Shown: positions 9,043 through 17,334 of the stretch, piece by piece
Layout of the letters: the number at the start of each line of letters is the position of its first letter
Position numbering within the stretch: the stretch's first letter is position 1
Made by a program: the position numbers and the translations under genes
Notes under the pieces: generated by a model
Seen by the model: only the letters and a program-made list of their open reading frames with translations
Told to the model about the DNA's origin: nothing
Databases searched by the model: none
DNA from: AP-15 sp963833745
Lineage (GTDB): Bacteria; Pseudomonadota; Alphaproteobacteria; ATCC43930; CGMCC-115725
Direction: 5' to 3'
Assembly (NCBI GenBank): GCA_963833745.1
Contig: CAWHZD010000007.1
Location: forward strand, 558,001 to 622,000
Length of the DNA: 64,000 bases

Positions 9043-9059
9043 CGTTCATGATCTGAACG
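9043..9059. promoter_or_regulatory. short inverted repeat upstream of the NusG-like operon
   Basis: CGTTCA, 5 bases, TGAACG: a perfect 6-bp inverted repeat in the 305-base gap between the NusG-like gene (start 8933) and the XRE regulator stop (9239). It lies about 110 bases upstream of the NusG-like start. The spacing and symmetry suit a dimeric HTH operator, and the neighbouring XRE gene is a natural candidate, but this is inference. Nothing else definite was seen in the gap. Confidence 0.35.
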
Positions 9060-9238
9060 TCAAGCGGGGAGGCCCGACCCGGTGCTGTGCAGGCCAATCG
9101 ACGGCAGACGCGAGCTCGGCCGGACCTTACTCCTGGTCGCGATGTTTGGTTCGTTTTGCTTTGTCCGAAGACGCAACTGACCGGACGAAGCCGGTGATCG
9201 CCAAATTCTCAGCCTCGAGCCCGCTGGGGGTGAAGGTG

Positions 9239-9697
9239 CTAGGGCTTTCCTTCCGATCCCGACGCCTCAGCGAGCGTCTTGGTCATTTCGAGAAACTGCT
9301 GACGCGATTTCGGGTCAGGGATCGCATAATAGAGGCGGATGAATTCGATGGTTTCCGGACGCTGCAGATATTCGCGCCAGCGTTGGTCTTCGGGGCTGAC
9401 CTCGGCGTCGTCCGAGCGCAGATCGCCAAAAAAGTAAGAAATCGGCACACCCAGAATTTCGGCCATCGCCGACAACCGCGAGGCGCTGACGCGATTGGCT
9501 CCGCCTTCGTATTTTTGCACTTGTTGAAAAGTCAGACCAAGCGCATTCGCCAAGGTTTCCTGGTTCATTCCCAGTAGAAGACGGCGCATTCTGATGCGGT
9601 TGCCGACATGAACATCGATCGGGTTGGGGACGCCGGTGCCGCGCCCGTATTTCGGCGCCGCTTTCGGCTCTTCCACGGATCTCGCCGAGTTTTTCAA
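9239..9697 (-). CDS. XRE-type helix-turn-helix regulator
   Basis: About 152 residues: a basic/polar N-terminal arm, an HTH_3 domain (VGNRIRMRRLLLGMNQETLA and GLTFQQVQKYEGGANRVSAS) and a helical C-terminal half (RPETIEFIRLYYAIPDPKSR) probably for oligomerisation. It is a clear paralog of the regulator at 4742-5212, sharing the order LGLTxQQ / KYE.G.NR.SA.RL. The start is taken as TTG at 9697 because GAGGGGGATAGG precedes it; a GTG at 9730 in the same frame is the alternative. It lies upstream of the NusG-like operon on the same strand and may regulate it. Confidence 0.82.
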   Translation of the reverse strand: MKNSARSVEEPKAAPKYGRGTGVPNPIDVHVGNRIRMRRLLLGMNQETLANALGLTFQQVQKYEGGANRVSASRLSAMAEILGVPISYFFGDLRSDDAEVSPEDQRWREYLQRPETIEFIRLYYAIPDPKSRQQFLEMTKTLAEASGSEGKP

Positions 9698-9885
9698 CCT
9701 ATCCCCCTCGTCGCAGCAAGGCCGTCTCACCTAGCATCGCCATCCTTGCCGGCGCAAGCGCCATTCGGCAATTTCTCATGGAATGCGAGCGCGGGAGCCT
9801 GCAAACTTAAGCGCAGGTTGAGTGACTTCGAGCCGAGCTGCTCGATTCGGCGGCAACGGATCGCTTTCCATCGGCGGCCCCGAAT

Positions 9886-10122
9886 CTACCTGTCCCGGTG
9901 CTCCGGATCGTCGTAGCCCTGCCGGCTGCTGATGAACACCAGCGCCATCAATCCGACCCCGAGCGCGAAAGTGACAATCACCCCGAGGACCAGCGCCAGC
10001 CACCCGACCGGGGTGATTTCGGACGTACCGAGATCGTGCCAAAAAACCCCGATGACGATTGCCACTGCGGCGACGACGACAACGGCGATTGCCATCGCTA
10101 CCCAACTGGATGCCGAACCCAT
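9886..10122 (-). CDS. small membrane protein, two predicted helices
   Basis: A 78-residue protein with hydrophobic stretches at residues 6-27 and 42-64 separated by a short polar loop (WHDLGTSEITP), and a charged tail (QGYDDPEHRDR). The start is well supported by GGGGAGGTAGCG before the ATG. I do not recognise a family. It stands alone between the XRE regulator and the metY-like gene, on the opposite strand to the latter. The 290 bases between its start and metY hold no riboswitch or promoter that I can name. Confidence 0.65.
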   Translation of the reverse strand: MGSASSWVAMAIAVVVVAAVAIVIGVFWHDLGTSEITPVGWLALVLGVIVTFALGVGLMALVFISSRQGYDDPEHRDR

Positions 10123-10412
10123 CGCTACCTCCCCGCCGCGCTGGACAAGGCGGACTCTTCCACTATCGCCGGGCGGCTTTGCGCCGATCCTCGATCTTCG
10201 ACTGAGCCTCGGACGTCCTTCGGGTTCAATTCGTATTCCGGAGAGGGTGCTCGCGGAGCGCCTCCGGCGACAAGCTTGATGTCGGCTGAACGCTGCAGCA
10301 TCACGGTTGTCCCGCTTCGGCCGCGATCGATCGCCATGCCGCGAAAGCGGCTTACACCGCGCTGTCGCTCGTGGCAGAGTGCCCGCCGCCCGCCCTCCCG
10401 ACGGAGAACGTA

Positions 10413-11708
10413 ATGCCGACCAAGAGCCAGCACCCCGAAACCCTCGTGCTCCACGCCGGGTATCGCAGCGATCCGACGACCAACGCCGTCGCGGTGCCGA
10501 TCTACCAGACGACGAGCTACCAATTCAACGATACGCAGCACGCCGCCAATCTCTTCGGGCTGGCCGAACTCGGCAACATTTACACCCGGATCATGAACCC
10601 GACCAACGCCGTTCTCGAAGAGCGGGTCGCCGCGCTCGAAGGCGGGGTCGCGGCGCTGGCACTCGCGTCAGGCCAGGCGGCGTCGCTGTTCGCGGTCCAG
10701 AACATCTGTCAGGCCGGCGACAATTTCGTCAGCTCGACGGATCTATACGGCGGGACCTGGAACCTGTTTTTGAACACGATGATGAAGACAATGGGGATGG
10801 AGGTTCGCTTCGTCGATCCCGCCGACCCCGAGAATTTCCGCCGCGCAACCGACGCGCGGACGCGCTGCTACTACGCCGAAACCCTGCCCAACCCGAAGCT
10901 TGAAGTCTTTCCGATCGGCGAGGTCGCCAGGATCGGGCGCGAGTTGGGCGTACCGCTGATCGTCGACAACACCGCCGCGCCGGTACTGTGCCGGCCGATT
11001 GAGCACGGCGCTGCCGTGGTCATGCATTCGACCACCAAATTCATCGGCGGGCACGGCAACTCGATCGGCGGCATCGTCGTTGACGGCGGCAATTTCGACT
11101 GGGAAAAGCACGCCGCCCGCTTCCCGCTTCTGAACCAACCCGACCCGAGCTATCACGGTGCGGTGTGGACGCAGGCGGTCAAACCGTTGGGGCCGATCGC
11201 GTACATCCTCAAGATGAGGGTCACGTTGTTGCGCGACCTCGGCGCGCCGATGAGCCCGTTCAACGCCTTCTTGTTCCTGCAAGGCCTCGAATCCTTGCCG
11301 TTGCGCATGCGCGCGCACTGCGCGAACGCAGTCGTCGCCGCCAAATTCCTGGCCGAACATCCGAAAGTCACCCGCACCATCTATCCGAGCCAAATGACCG
11401 GCGAGGCGCGCCGGCGCGCCGACGCCTATCTGAAAGGCGGATACGGCGGTCTGCTCGGCTTCGAGCTGAGTGGCGGGCGCGAGGCCGGGCGCCGCTTCAT
11501 CGACGCGCTACAAATGTTCTACCACGTCGCCAACATCGGCGATTCCCGCAGTCTCGCGATCCACCCGGCGTCCACGACCCATTCGCAGCTCAGCCCTGAA
11601 GAGCAGGCACAGACCGGCGTCAACGACAGCTACGTGCGGCTGTCGATCGGGATCGAGCATCCCGACGACATCCTTGCCGATCTCCAGCAGGCGCTCGACG
11701 CCGCCTGA
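10413..11708 (+). CDS. metY: O-acetylhomoserine aminocarboxypropyltransferase (MetY-like, PLP)
   Basis: A 431-residue Cys/Met-metabolism PLP enzyme of fold type I. Recognisable elements are VPIYQTTSYQF near the N-terminus, YTRIMNPTNAVLEERVAALE, the phosphate-binding ALASGQAA, VDNTAAPVLCRPIEHGA with the PLP-contacting Asp, and the Schiff-base lysine in HSTTKFIGGHGN. SRSLAIHPASTTHSQL near residue 385 is typical of the sulfhydrylase branch. It would make homocysteine from O-acetylhomoserine and sulfide. The start follows GGAG by about 7 bases; the upstream in-frame extension (from 10371) is not needed. Length and the large central insertion fit MetY better than cystathionine gamma-synthase. Confidence 0.88.
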   Translation: MPTKSQHPETLVLHAGYRSDPTTNAVAVPIYQTTSYQFNDTQHAANLFGLAELGNIYTRIMNPTNAVLEERVAALEGGVAALALASGQAASLFAVQNICQAGDNFVSSTDLYGGTWNLFLNTMMKTMGMEVRFVDPADPENFRRATDARTRCYYAETLPNPKLEVFPIGEVARIGRELGVPLIVDNTAAPVLCRPIEHGAAVVMHSTTKFIGGHGNSIGGIVVDGGNFDWEKHAARFPLLNQPDPSYHGAVWTQAVKPLGPIAYILKMRVTLLRDLGAPMSPFNAFLFLQGLESLPLRMRAHCANAVVAAKFLAEHPKVTRTIYPSQMTGEARRRADAYLKGGYGGLLGFELSGGREAGRRFIDALQMFYHVANIGDSRSLAIHPASTTHSQLSPEEQAQTGVNDSYVRLSIGIEHPDDILADLQQALDAA

Positions 11709-11724
11709 CCTGCGCGGCGGCGCG

Positions 11725-12582
11725 ATGGAACGAGAGGGAAGCGCCGGCGAGGTCCTGCTGCCGCTGCCCTTTCCCATCGACCTGGCGCTGACCGTTGCCA
11801 GCCACGGCTGGGCGCATTTGGCGCCATGGCACTGGCATCCGGAGGCTGGCATCCTCTGCCGCAGCGAGCGGATCGCCGGCCGGCTCGGCACCATCGCCGT
11901 CAGGCAGCACGATCCCGCCGCCATCGCGATCCGCTGCGAGGGCTTTACCGCGAACGCTGAACCGGAGGTCAGCCGCCGCGTGCGCCGCTGGCTGTCTGCC
12001 GAGTGGGACCCGGCAGAAGCGATCGCGGCGCTCGGCGAGGATGGCGCGCTGATCGGGCGCGGCGGCGGCCGCATCCTGCGCTGCTCGTCATTTTACGAAG
12101 ACTTCGTCAAGACCGTCCTGACCATCAACACTGCCTGGTCGTCGACCTGCCGGATGACGGCCGCACTCGTCGCCGAACCGGGAACGGGCGTCTTCCCTGG
12201 CCCAGAAGTAGTCCTCGACTATGGCGAGGCACGGCTGCGCGAGCGCACCAAGCTCGGGTTTCGCGCTGCGACCGTGATTACGGCCACGCGCCGCATGCTG
12301 GAGGACGGCGCAATCGACACGGAGGGCGAAGGCCGGCCGGACTACGAGTATCTGCTCGCGCTCAACGGCATCGGCCCCTACGCCGCGGCCCATTGCCGGC
12401 TGTTGCTCCAGGATTTCAGCCGCATTCCGGTCAATTCAGTGGTAACCGCCTATCTGCGTGAGCACCACGCCAGCGACCCCGCGGCATTTACCGCCAGCCG
12501 CGCCGCCTGGGGCGCTTATCTGGCGCTCGGTTATCGGCTCGCCCGTCTGCGCGAAAAGCTCGACGCCGGGCTCCCGCCCTGA
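11725..12582 (+). CDS. HhH-GPD-type DNA glycosylase-like protein, catalytic Asp replaced by Asn
   Basis: A 285-residue protein resembling the bacterial/plant 3-methyladenine or 8-oxoguanine glycosylase-like group. The helix-hairpin-helix is NGIGPYAAAHC (residues 214-224). Counting from GIG in endonuclease III places the catalytic Asp 20 residues after the second Gly of the motif; here that position is Asn237 (RIPVNSV), read from codon AAT. The N-terminal half (residues 10-110) forms a beta-rich domain with several Trp, and SSFYEDFVKTVLTIN precedes the HhH domain. The gene follows metY by 16 bases, probably co-transcribed. With Asn it could be a non-hydrolytic lesion binder or a weakened glycosylase. 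Confidence 0.8.
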   Translation: MEREGSAGEVLLPLPFPIDLALTVASHGWAHLAPWHWHPEAGILCRSERIAGRLGTIAVRQHDPAAIAIRCEGFTANAEPEVSRRVRRWLSAEWDPAEAIAALGEDGALIGRGGGRILRCSSFYEDFVKTVLTINTAWSSTCRMTAALVAEPGTGVFPGPEVVLDYGEARLRERTKLGFRAATVITATRRMLEDGAIDTEGEGRPDYEYLLALNGIGPYAAAHCRLLLQDFSRIPVNSVVTAYLREHHASDPAAFTASRAAWGAYLALGYRLARLREKLDAGLPP

Positions 12583-12757
12583 TCACGGCTGTCCGAACTG
12601 ACGTTCTTCCACCGACGAGCCAAATTGCTCGCCGCGCTGCAGTCGCCCGCCAGTTCGAGCTGATTTAGGGCAAGCCTCACCCATGCCTCCGTCCAGGGGC
12701 TGCAAGGCTCCTGGACCCGCTTTGGTTTCGCCAAGCACGTTAATCGCATCGGCTAAA

Positions 12758-12786
12758 TTGGATTCCCCCGCCTCATCAGCTATACT
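12758..12786 (+). promoter_or_regulatory. predicted sigma-70-type promoter for the cytochrome gene
   Basis: TTGGAT (12758-12763), a 17-base spacer, then TATACT (12781-12786). This is the best housekeeping-type promoter match I noticed by eye, 57 bases upstream of the cytochrome start at 12844. It would give a short leader. The remainder of the 12583-12843 gap shows nothing else recognisable. Confidence 0.5.
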
Positions 12787-12843
12787 TAAGGAATGGGACG
12801 GCGGGCCTCGGGGATTGTGCCGTCCCGAAAAACGGGGGCCGCA

Positions 12844-15264
12844 ATGCACAAATCCTGTTCGATCGCGCTGCGCCTTTTTTCGCTGCTGTCGGCCGCAGCC
12901 GCCTGTGCCTCCTGGGCCGGTCAGGCGCCGGCCCAGGTCATCGACGAGCCGCGTCAGGCGGGACGCTCGGCGCAATCCCTGCCGCCCGCCGACGAGGATT
13001 ACTTTCACGGGATGGACGGCGGCATCACCTTGACCCCGGACGAGGTCAAGGGCCGGAACATGTGGATCGTCTGGACCGGCGGCAACGACCGGCTGTGGGA
13101 CAAGCTCACCGGGCTGACCTTCGGCGAGTTCGATTTGTTGAAGATCCTGTCCTCCTATCCCGGCCTCAAATACAGCCGCGACAATCGCTGGACCTATCTG
13201 GGCCTGGTCAACGAACCCTGTTTTGCCAAGGCCGCCGGCCCCGACCCCAAGCATTACGGCTTGTGGCTTGATCAGCGCGATCCGAACTGCCCGCCCGATC
13301 CGTTCGCCGACGCCACCAAATACCCGGGGGTCGCGGTCGGCGCGCGCGGCAGGAATATCCCCGCCGGCTCGTATTACGGCGAACCGACCGGCATCGTCGG
13401 GTTGCGCCTGCTGCCGAACCCCGCCTTTGACGACGCGGCGGCAAAGCGCTGGGACCCGCAGCGCTACTACAACGACCCCAATTATTATCTGTCGAAAGAT
13501 TTGGTACGCCCTTACCGCGTCGGCATGTCCTGCGGGTTCTGCCACGTCGGTCCGAACCCGGAAAAGCCGCCGGCCAATGCCGAAGCGCCGCAGTGGGAAA
13601 ATCTGAGCTCGACCGTCGGCGCCCAATATTTCTGGGTCGACCGCATTCTGGCGTGGAACTCCGACCCGTCGAATTTCCTGTTCCAGGTCCTGCACACCGC
13701 ACGGCCGGGTTCGCTCGACACCTCACTGGTGTCGACCGACAGCATCAACAACCCGCGCACGATGAACGCGGTGTACAATTTGATGCCGCGGCTCAATCTC
13801 GCCAAAACGCTCGGCCGCGAAACCTTGGGCCAGGACAATCTCGCCAACAAGCAGTTCAACGACTTTGTCAAATCCGGCCCGCTGACCGCGTTCTTTCAGC
13901 CGCCCAACACGGTGTGGACGCCGCATGTTCTGAAGGACGGTTCCGATTCGGTGGGTGCACTCGGCGCATTGAACCGGGTCTATCTGAACATCGGCCTCTT
14001 CAGCGAGGAATGGCTGCGCCATTTCAACCCGATCGTGGGCGGCAAGCCGATCACCCCGATCCAGATCACGACAGCACGGGCGAATTCGTCCTATTGGCAG
14101 GCGACCGAGACCCAAACCCCGGACATGGCGCTGTTCCTGTTGAAGGCGTCCTATCCGCACAAGCTGAAAAACGCCCCCGGCGGTTCTGCCTATCTGAACG
14201 ATCCGCCCTCCATGGTTCAGCAGGGCAAGCTCGTCTTTGCCGACAACTGCGCCGCCTGCCACTCGAGCAAGTTTCCGGCCCCGCCCGCGGACGCCAATCT
14301 CGGCGCCTGCATCGGCCCTCATTATCTCGAGTGCTGGAACCGCTATTGGGCATGGACCAAGACCGACGATTACCACGCCAAGATGCGCCAGATTGTCGAG
14401 GCCGACGATTTCCTCGACGACAATTTCCTGTCGAAAGACGCGCGTGTGCCGGTGACGCTGTTGCAGACCAACGCCTGCAGCCCGCTTGCCACCAATGCAA
14501 TCGGCGGCAACATCTGGGACAATTTCTCGTCCGCCTCGTACAAATCGCTGCCGTCGGTCGGCACGATCACGGTTTACGACCCGTTTACCGGCAAGCCGCA
14601 ACCCTACAAGATGCCGGCCGACGGCCGCGGCTACACTCGCGTACCATCGCTGATCAGCGTCTGGTCGACGGCGCCCTACCTCCTCAACAACAGCGTCGGG
14701 AAGTTCCAGGAAAGCCCGTCGGTCCAGGCGCGCATGACGTCGTTCCAGGATTCGATCACCCAGATGCTGTGGCCCGACAAGCGCGACAAGGACGCGGTCT
14801 TCGGCGACAAGATCCCCGGCGTCATCGACCGCACCACGGTGACGAGCTGGCTGCGGATCCCGACCGGTTATCTCCCCGACGCGCTCAAGCGCGCGCAATC
14901 GGTGCTGAACCTCGCCGTTCCGCTCTTCGACGAAAAGGGACTGGAGATCGGCCCAATTCCGGCCGGCACGCCGGTCGACCTGCTGGCGAATTTCAACCTG
15001 TTGCCCGAGTCGAACAGGCTGACCGAGCGCCTGCTCCACGACAAACAGGTGGTCGCCGCCGTCTTCAAGCTGGCGCACGATCTGCGCGCACTGCCAAAGA
15101 ACGCGACCGACGACCAGGCGCGACAGGTCTTCTCGAATGTCGGCGAGCAATTGTTCGCGCTCAGCAAATGCCCGGATTACGTCGTCAATCGCGGACATTA
15201 TTTCGGCACGAAGCTCGGCGACGCCGACAAGAACGCGCTGATCGCCTTCCTGAAGACATTTTGA
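12844..15264 (+). CDS. large exported di-haem c-type cytochrome (RoxA/CcP-superfamily-like)
   Basis: An 806-residue protein with a Sec signal peptide (residues 1-~31: basic MHKSCSIALR, hydrophobic core, AQAPAQV-type cleavage). Two haem-attachment motifs are present: CGFCH at residues 230-234, followed by VGPNPEKPPA, and CAACH at 469-473. Between and around them are long non-repetitive stretches rich in Trp, Tyr and Asn. Near residue 600 PSLISVWSTAPYLLNNSVG resembles the APYLHNGS region of di-haem peroxidases and rubber-oxygenase (RoxA/RoxB) relatives. It should be a periplasmic or secreted electron-transfer protein or oxygenase/peroxidase. It is followed, 193 bases later, by a GMC oxidoreductase, a plausible redox partner. 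A shorter-frame ATG at 12793 would add a non-signal extension; the chosen ATG fits the signal peptide. Confidence 0.85.
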   Translation: MHKSCSIALRLFSLLSAAAACASWAGQAPAQVIDEPRQAGRSAQSLPPADEDYFHGMDGGITLTPDEVKGRNMWIVWTGGNDRLWDKLTGLTFGEFDLLKILSSYPGLKYSRDNRWTYLGLVNEPCFAKAAGPDPKHYGLWLDQRDPNCPPDPFADATKYPGVAVGARGRNIPAGSYYGEPTGIVGLRLLPNPAFDDAAAKRWDPQRYYNDPNYYLSKDLVRPYRVGMSCGFCHVGPNPEKPPANAEAPQWENLSSTVGAQYFWVDRILAWNSDPSNFLFQVLHTARPGSLDTSLVSTDSINNPRTMNAVYNLMPRLNLAKTLGRETLGQDNLANKQFNDFVKSGPLTAFFQPPNTVWTPHVLKDGSDSVGALGALNRVYLNIGLFSEEWLRHFNPIVGGKPITPIQITTARANSSYWQATETQTPDMALFLLKASYPHKLKNAPGGSAYLNDPPSMVQQGKLVFADNCAACHSSKFPAPPADANLGACIGPHYLECWNRYWAWTKTDDYHAKMRQIVEADDFLDDNFLSKDARVPVTLLQTNACSPLATNAIGGNIWDNFSSASYKSLPSVGTITVYDPFTGKPQPYKMPADGRGYTRVPSLISVWSTAPYLLNNSVGKFQESPSVQARMTSFQDSITQMLWPDKRDKDAVFGDKIPGVIDRTTVTSWLRIPTGYLPDALKRAQSVLNLAVPLFDEKGLEIGPIPAGTPVDLLANFNLLPESNRLTERLLHDKQVVAAVFKLAHDLRALPKNATDDQARQVFSNVGEQLFALSKCPDYVVNRGHYFGTKLGDADKNALIAFLKTF

Positions 15265-15457
15265 CGATGTTCTTTCTGACACGGCCTCTATCGGCGGGTC
15301 CGAAGCATAGCAGACACCCTTGCCCTGGCTCGTCCTGCCTCGGTCCAGGCATCGACGTCTTGGACAAGCATGACGCCTCCGGTCAAAAGGCGTGGATGGC
15401 CGGGTCAAGTCGTTCAAGTCCGGGCACGGCGGGTCTGGATCTGGTAGGACGGACGCC

Positions 15458-17332
15458 ATGAACAGTAGTGACAACTACGACTATATCGTCGTCGGTTCCG
15501 GCGCCGGCGGCGGCACCCTGGCGGCGCGGCTGGCGGAAGCGGGGCGCTGCGTGCTGCTGCTCGAAGCCGGCGGCGACCCGCGCCTGCTGTCCGGGACCAA
15601 TGATTATCAGCCCGGCGTCAACCGCCTGCCCGACGATTACGACGTGCCGTCGTTCCACGGCTTTGCCTCCGAGAACGACGCAATGCGTTGGGACTTCTTT
15701 GTCCGCCACTACGCCGACGAGGCCCTGCAAGCGCGCGACCCGAAATATGTCCGCGAATACCGCGGCAAAGTGGTGGACGGTATCCTCTATCCGCGCGCCG
15801 GCACGTTGGGCGGCTGCACCGCGCACAATGCGATGATCCTCGTCTATCCTCACAATGCCGATTGGGACGCCATCGCGCAGCTGACCGGCGACCCGTCGTG
15901 GAACGCCGAGGCGATGCGTAATTATTTTATCCGCCTCGAAAGCTGCCGGTACCGTCCGCTCGAGCGGGTGCTGGCTGAAGTGGGCCCCAACCCGTCGCGT
16001 CACGGCTGGGCTGGCTGGCTGCACGCCGAAAAGGCGGTGCCCGCCGCAGCGCTCGGCGATTTCGATCTCGTGCAAGTGCTGTTGCATTCGGCGGCCGACG
16101 CGTTCGACGACATCGGCCAGCCGATCGAGCGGCTGATCGGTCTGGTCGAGGCCAAAGCCGACCCGAACGACTGGCGCCTTGTTAAAGAAAACGCCGTCGG
16201 CGTTCGCTACACGCCGCTCGCGACCCGTGAACACCACCGCATGGGTGCGCGCGAGCGGGCGCTGGAGACCGCGCAGCAATACCCCGACCGGCTGCGCATC
16301 GAGCTCGATGCGCTCGTCACCCGTGTGATTCTCGACGACGACAACCGCGCGACCGGCGTCGAATATTTGAAGGGCGCGCGGCTCTATCGCGCCCACGGTC
16401 AGCCGGCGGCCGGGCCCGGCGTGCCGATGCGCGCCACGGCGACGCGCGAAGTGATCCTCTGCGGCGGCGCCTTCAACACGCCGCAGCTGCTGATGCTGTC
16501 CGGCGTCGGCCCGCGCGACGTGCTGGAGCCGCTTGGTATTCCGGTTCGGATCGAGTTGCCTGGGGTCGGCAAGAACTTGCAGGATCGCTATGAGGTCGGC
16601 GTCGTCAACCGGATGAATTTCGAGCGCTGGGAAATCCTCGACGGCGCCACCTTCAGCCGCGGCGACCCGCAATATCGCGAATGGGCGGCGGGGCATGGCG
16701 GCGTCTACGCCAGCAACGGCGCGGTGCTGGCCGCAATCCTCAAATCCGATCCCGCGCGGCCGTTGCCCGATTTGTTCTGCTTTGCGCTGCTCGGCCTGTT
16801 CGGCGGCTATTTCCCCGGCTATTCCTCGCTCGAAGTGACCAAGCACAACTATCTGACCTGGGCGATCCTGAAGGCTCATACCCAGAACCGCGCCGGCGAA
16901 GTCCGGCTGCGCTCGACCGACCCGCAAGACACGCCGCTGATCGACTTCAATTATTTCGAAGAGGGCAGCGACACGGCCGGCGAGGACCTCGATTCGGTCG
17001 TCGCCGGGATTCGTTTTGTCCGCAAGCTGACCAAGGAATTGAAAGAGCGCGGCCTGATCGCCGCCGAGGAGCAGCCAGGCGACGCGTTGCAGAGCGACGA
17101 CGAATTGAAGGATTTCGTCCGCACCCGCGCCTGGGGCCACCACGCCTCGTGCACTTGCGCGATCGGCCCGCGCGAGGCCGGCGGCGTTCTCGGCAGCGAT
17201 TTTCGCGTGCACGGCGCCGAGGGATTGCGGGTCGTCGACGCCTCGGTGTTTCCGCGCATCCCCGGCTTTTTCATCGTCAGCGCGGTTTACATGGTCGCCG
17301 AGAAAGCCGCCGACGCGATCCTCGCCGGCTAA
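15458..17332 (+). CDS. GMC-family FAD-dependent oxidoreductase
   Basis: A 624-residue glucose-methanol-choline oxidoreductase. The FAD-binding Rossmann motif VVGSGAGGGTLAARLAEAG is at residues 10-28; AGTLGGCTAHNAMI near residue 115 matches the GMC signature 1 region, GGAFNTPQLLMLSGVG near residue 340 matches signature 2, and the active-site His is in WGHHASCTCAIG near residue 565. IPGFFIVSAVYMVAEKAADAI ends the protein. No signal peptide is visible, so it is either cytoplasmic or exported with a partner. Members oxidise alcohols or sugars and pass electrons to oxygen, quinones or cytochromes; the neighbouring di-haem cytochrome suggests the last, though no small gluconate-dehydrogenase-type subunit is present. 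Substrate unknown. Confidence 0.9.
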   Translation: MNSSDNYDYIVVGSGAGGGTLAARLAEAGRCVLLLEAGGDPRLLSGTNDYQPGVNRLPDDYDVPSFHGFASENDAMRWDFFVRHYADEALQARDPKYVREYRGKVVDGILYPRAGTLGGCTAHNAMILVYPHNADWDAIAQLTGDPSWNAEAMRNYFIRLESCRYRPLERVLAEVGPNPSRHGWAGWLHAEKAVPAAALGDFDLVQVLLHSAADAFDDIGQPIERLIGLVEAKADPNDWRLVKENAVGVRYTPLATREHHRMGARERALETAQQYPDRLRIELDALVTRVILDDDNRATGVEYLKGARLYRAHGQPAAGPGVPMRATATREVILCGGAFNTPQLLMLSGVGPRDVLEPLGIPVRIELPGVGKNLQDRYEVGVVNRMNFERWEILDGATFSRGDPQYREWAAGHGGVYASNGAVLAAILKSDPARPLPDLFCFALLGLFGGYFPGYSSLEVTKHNYLTWAILKAHTQNRAGEVRLRSTDPQDTPLIDFNYFEEGSDTAGEDLDSVVAGIRFVRKLTKELKERGLIAAEEQPGDALQSDDELKDFVRTRAWGHHASCTCAIGPREAGGVLGSDFRVHGAEGLRVVDASVFPRIPGFFIVSAVYMVAEKAADAILAG

Positions 17333-17334
17333 GG

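Noticed and set aside
10123..10412. Possible SAM-type riboswitch before metY
   Set aside because: I could not find the conserved helices or core of a SAM riboswitch; only ordinary GC-rich sequence and a ribosome site are visible.
13723..17212. Long minus-strand open frames (583 and 609 codons) opposite the cytochrome and GMC genes
   Set aside because: They are antisense shadows caused by high GC; the products have no family features and the plus-strand genes are unmistakable.
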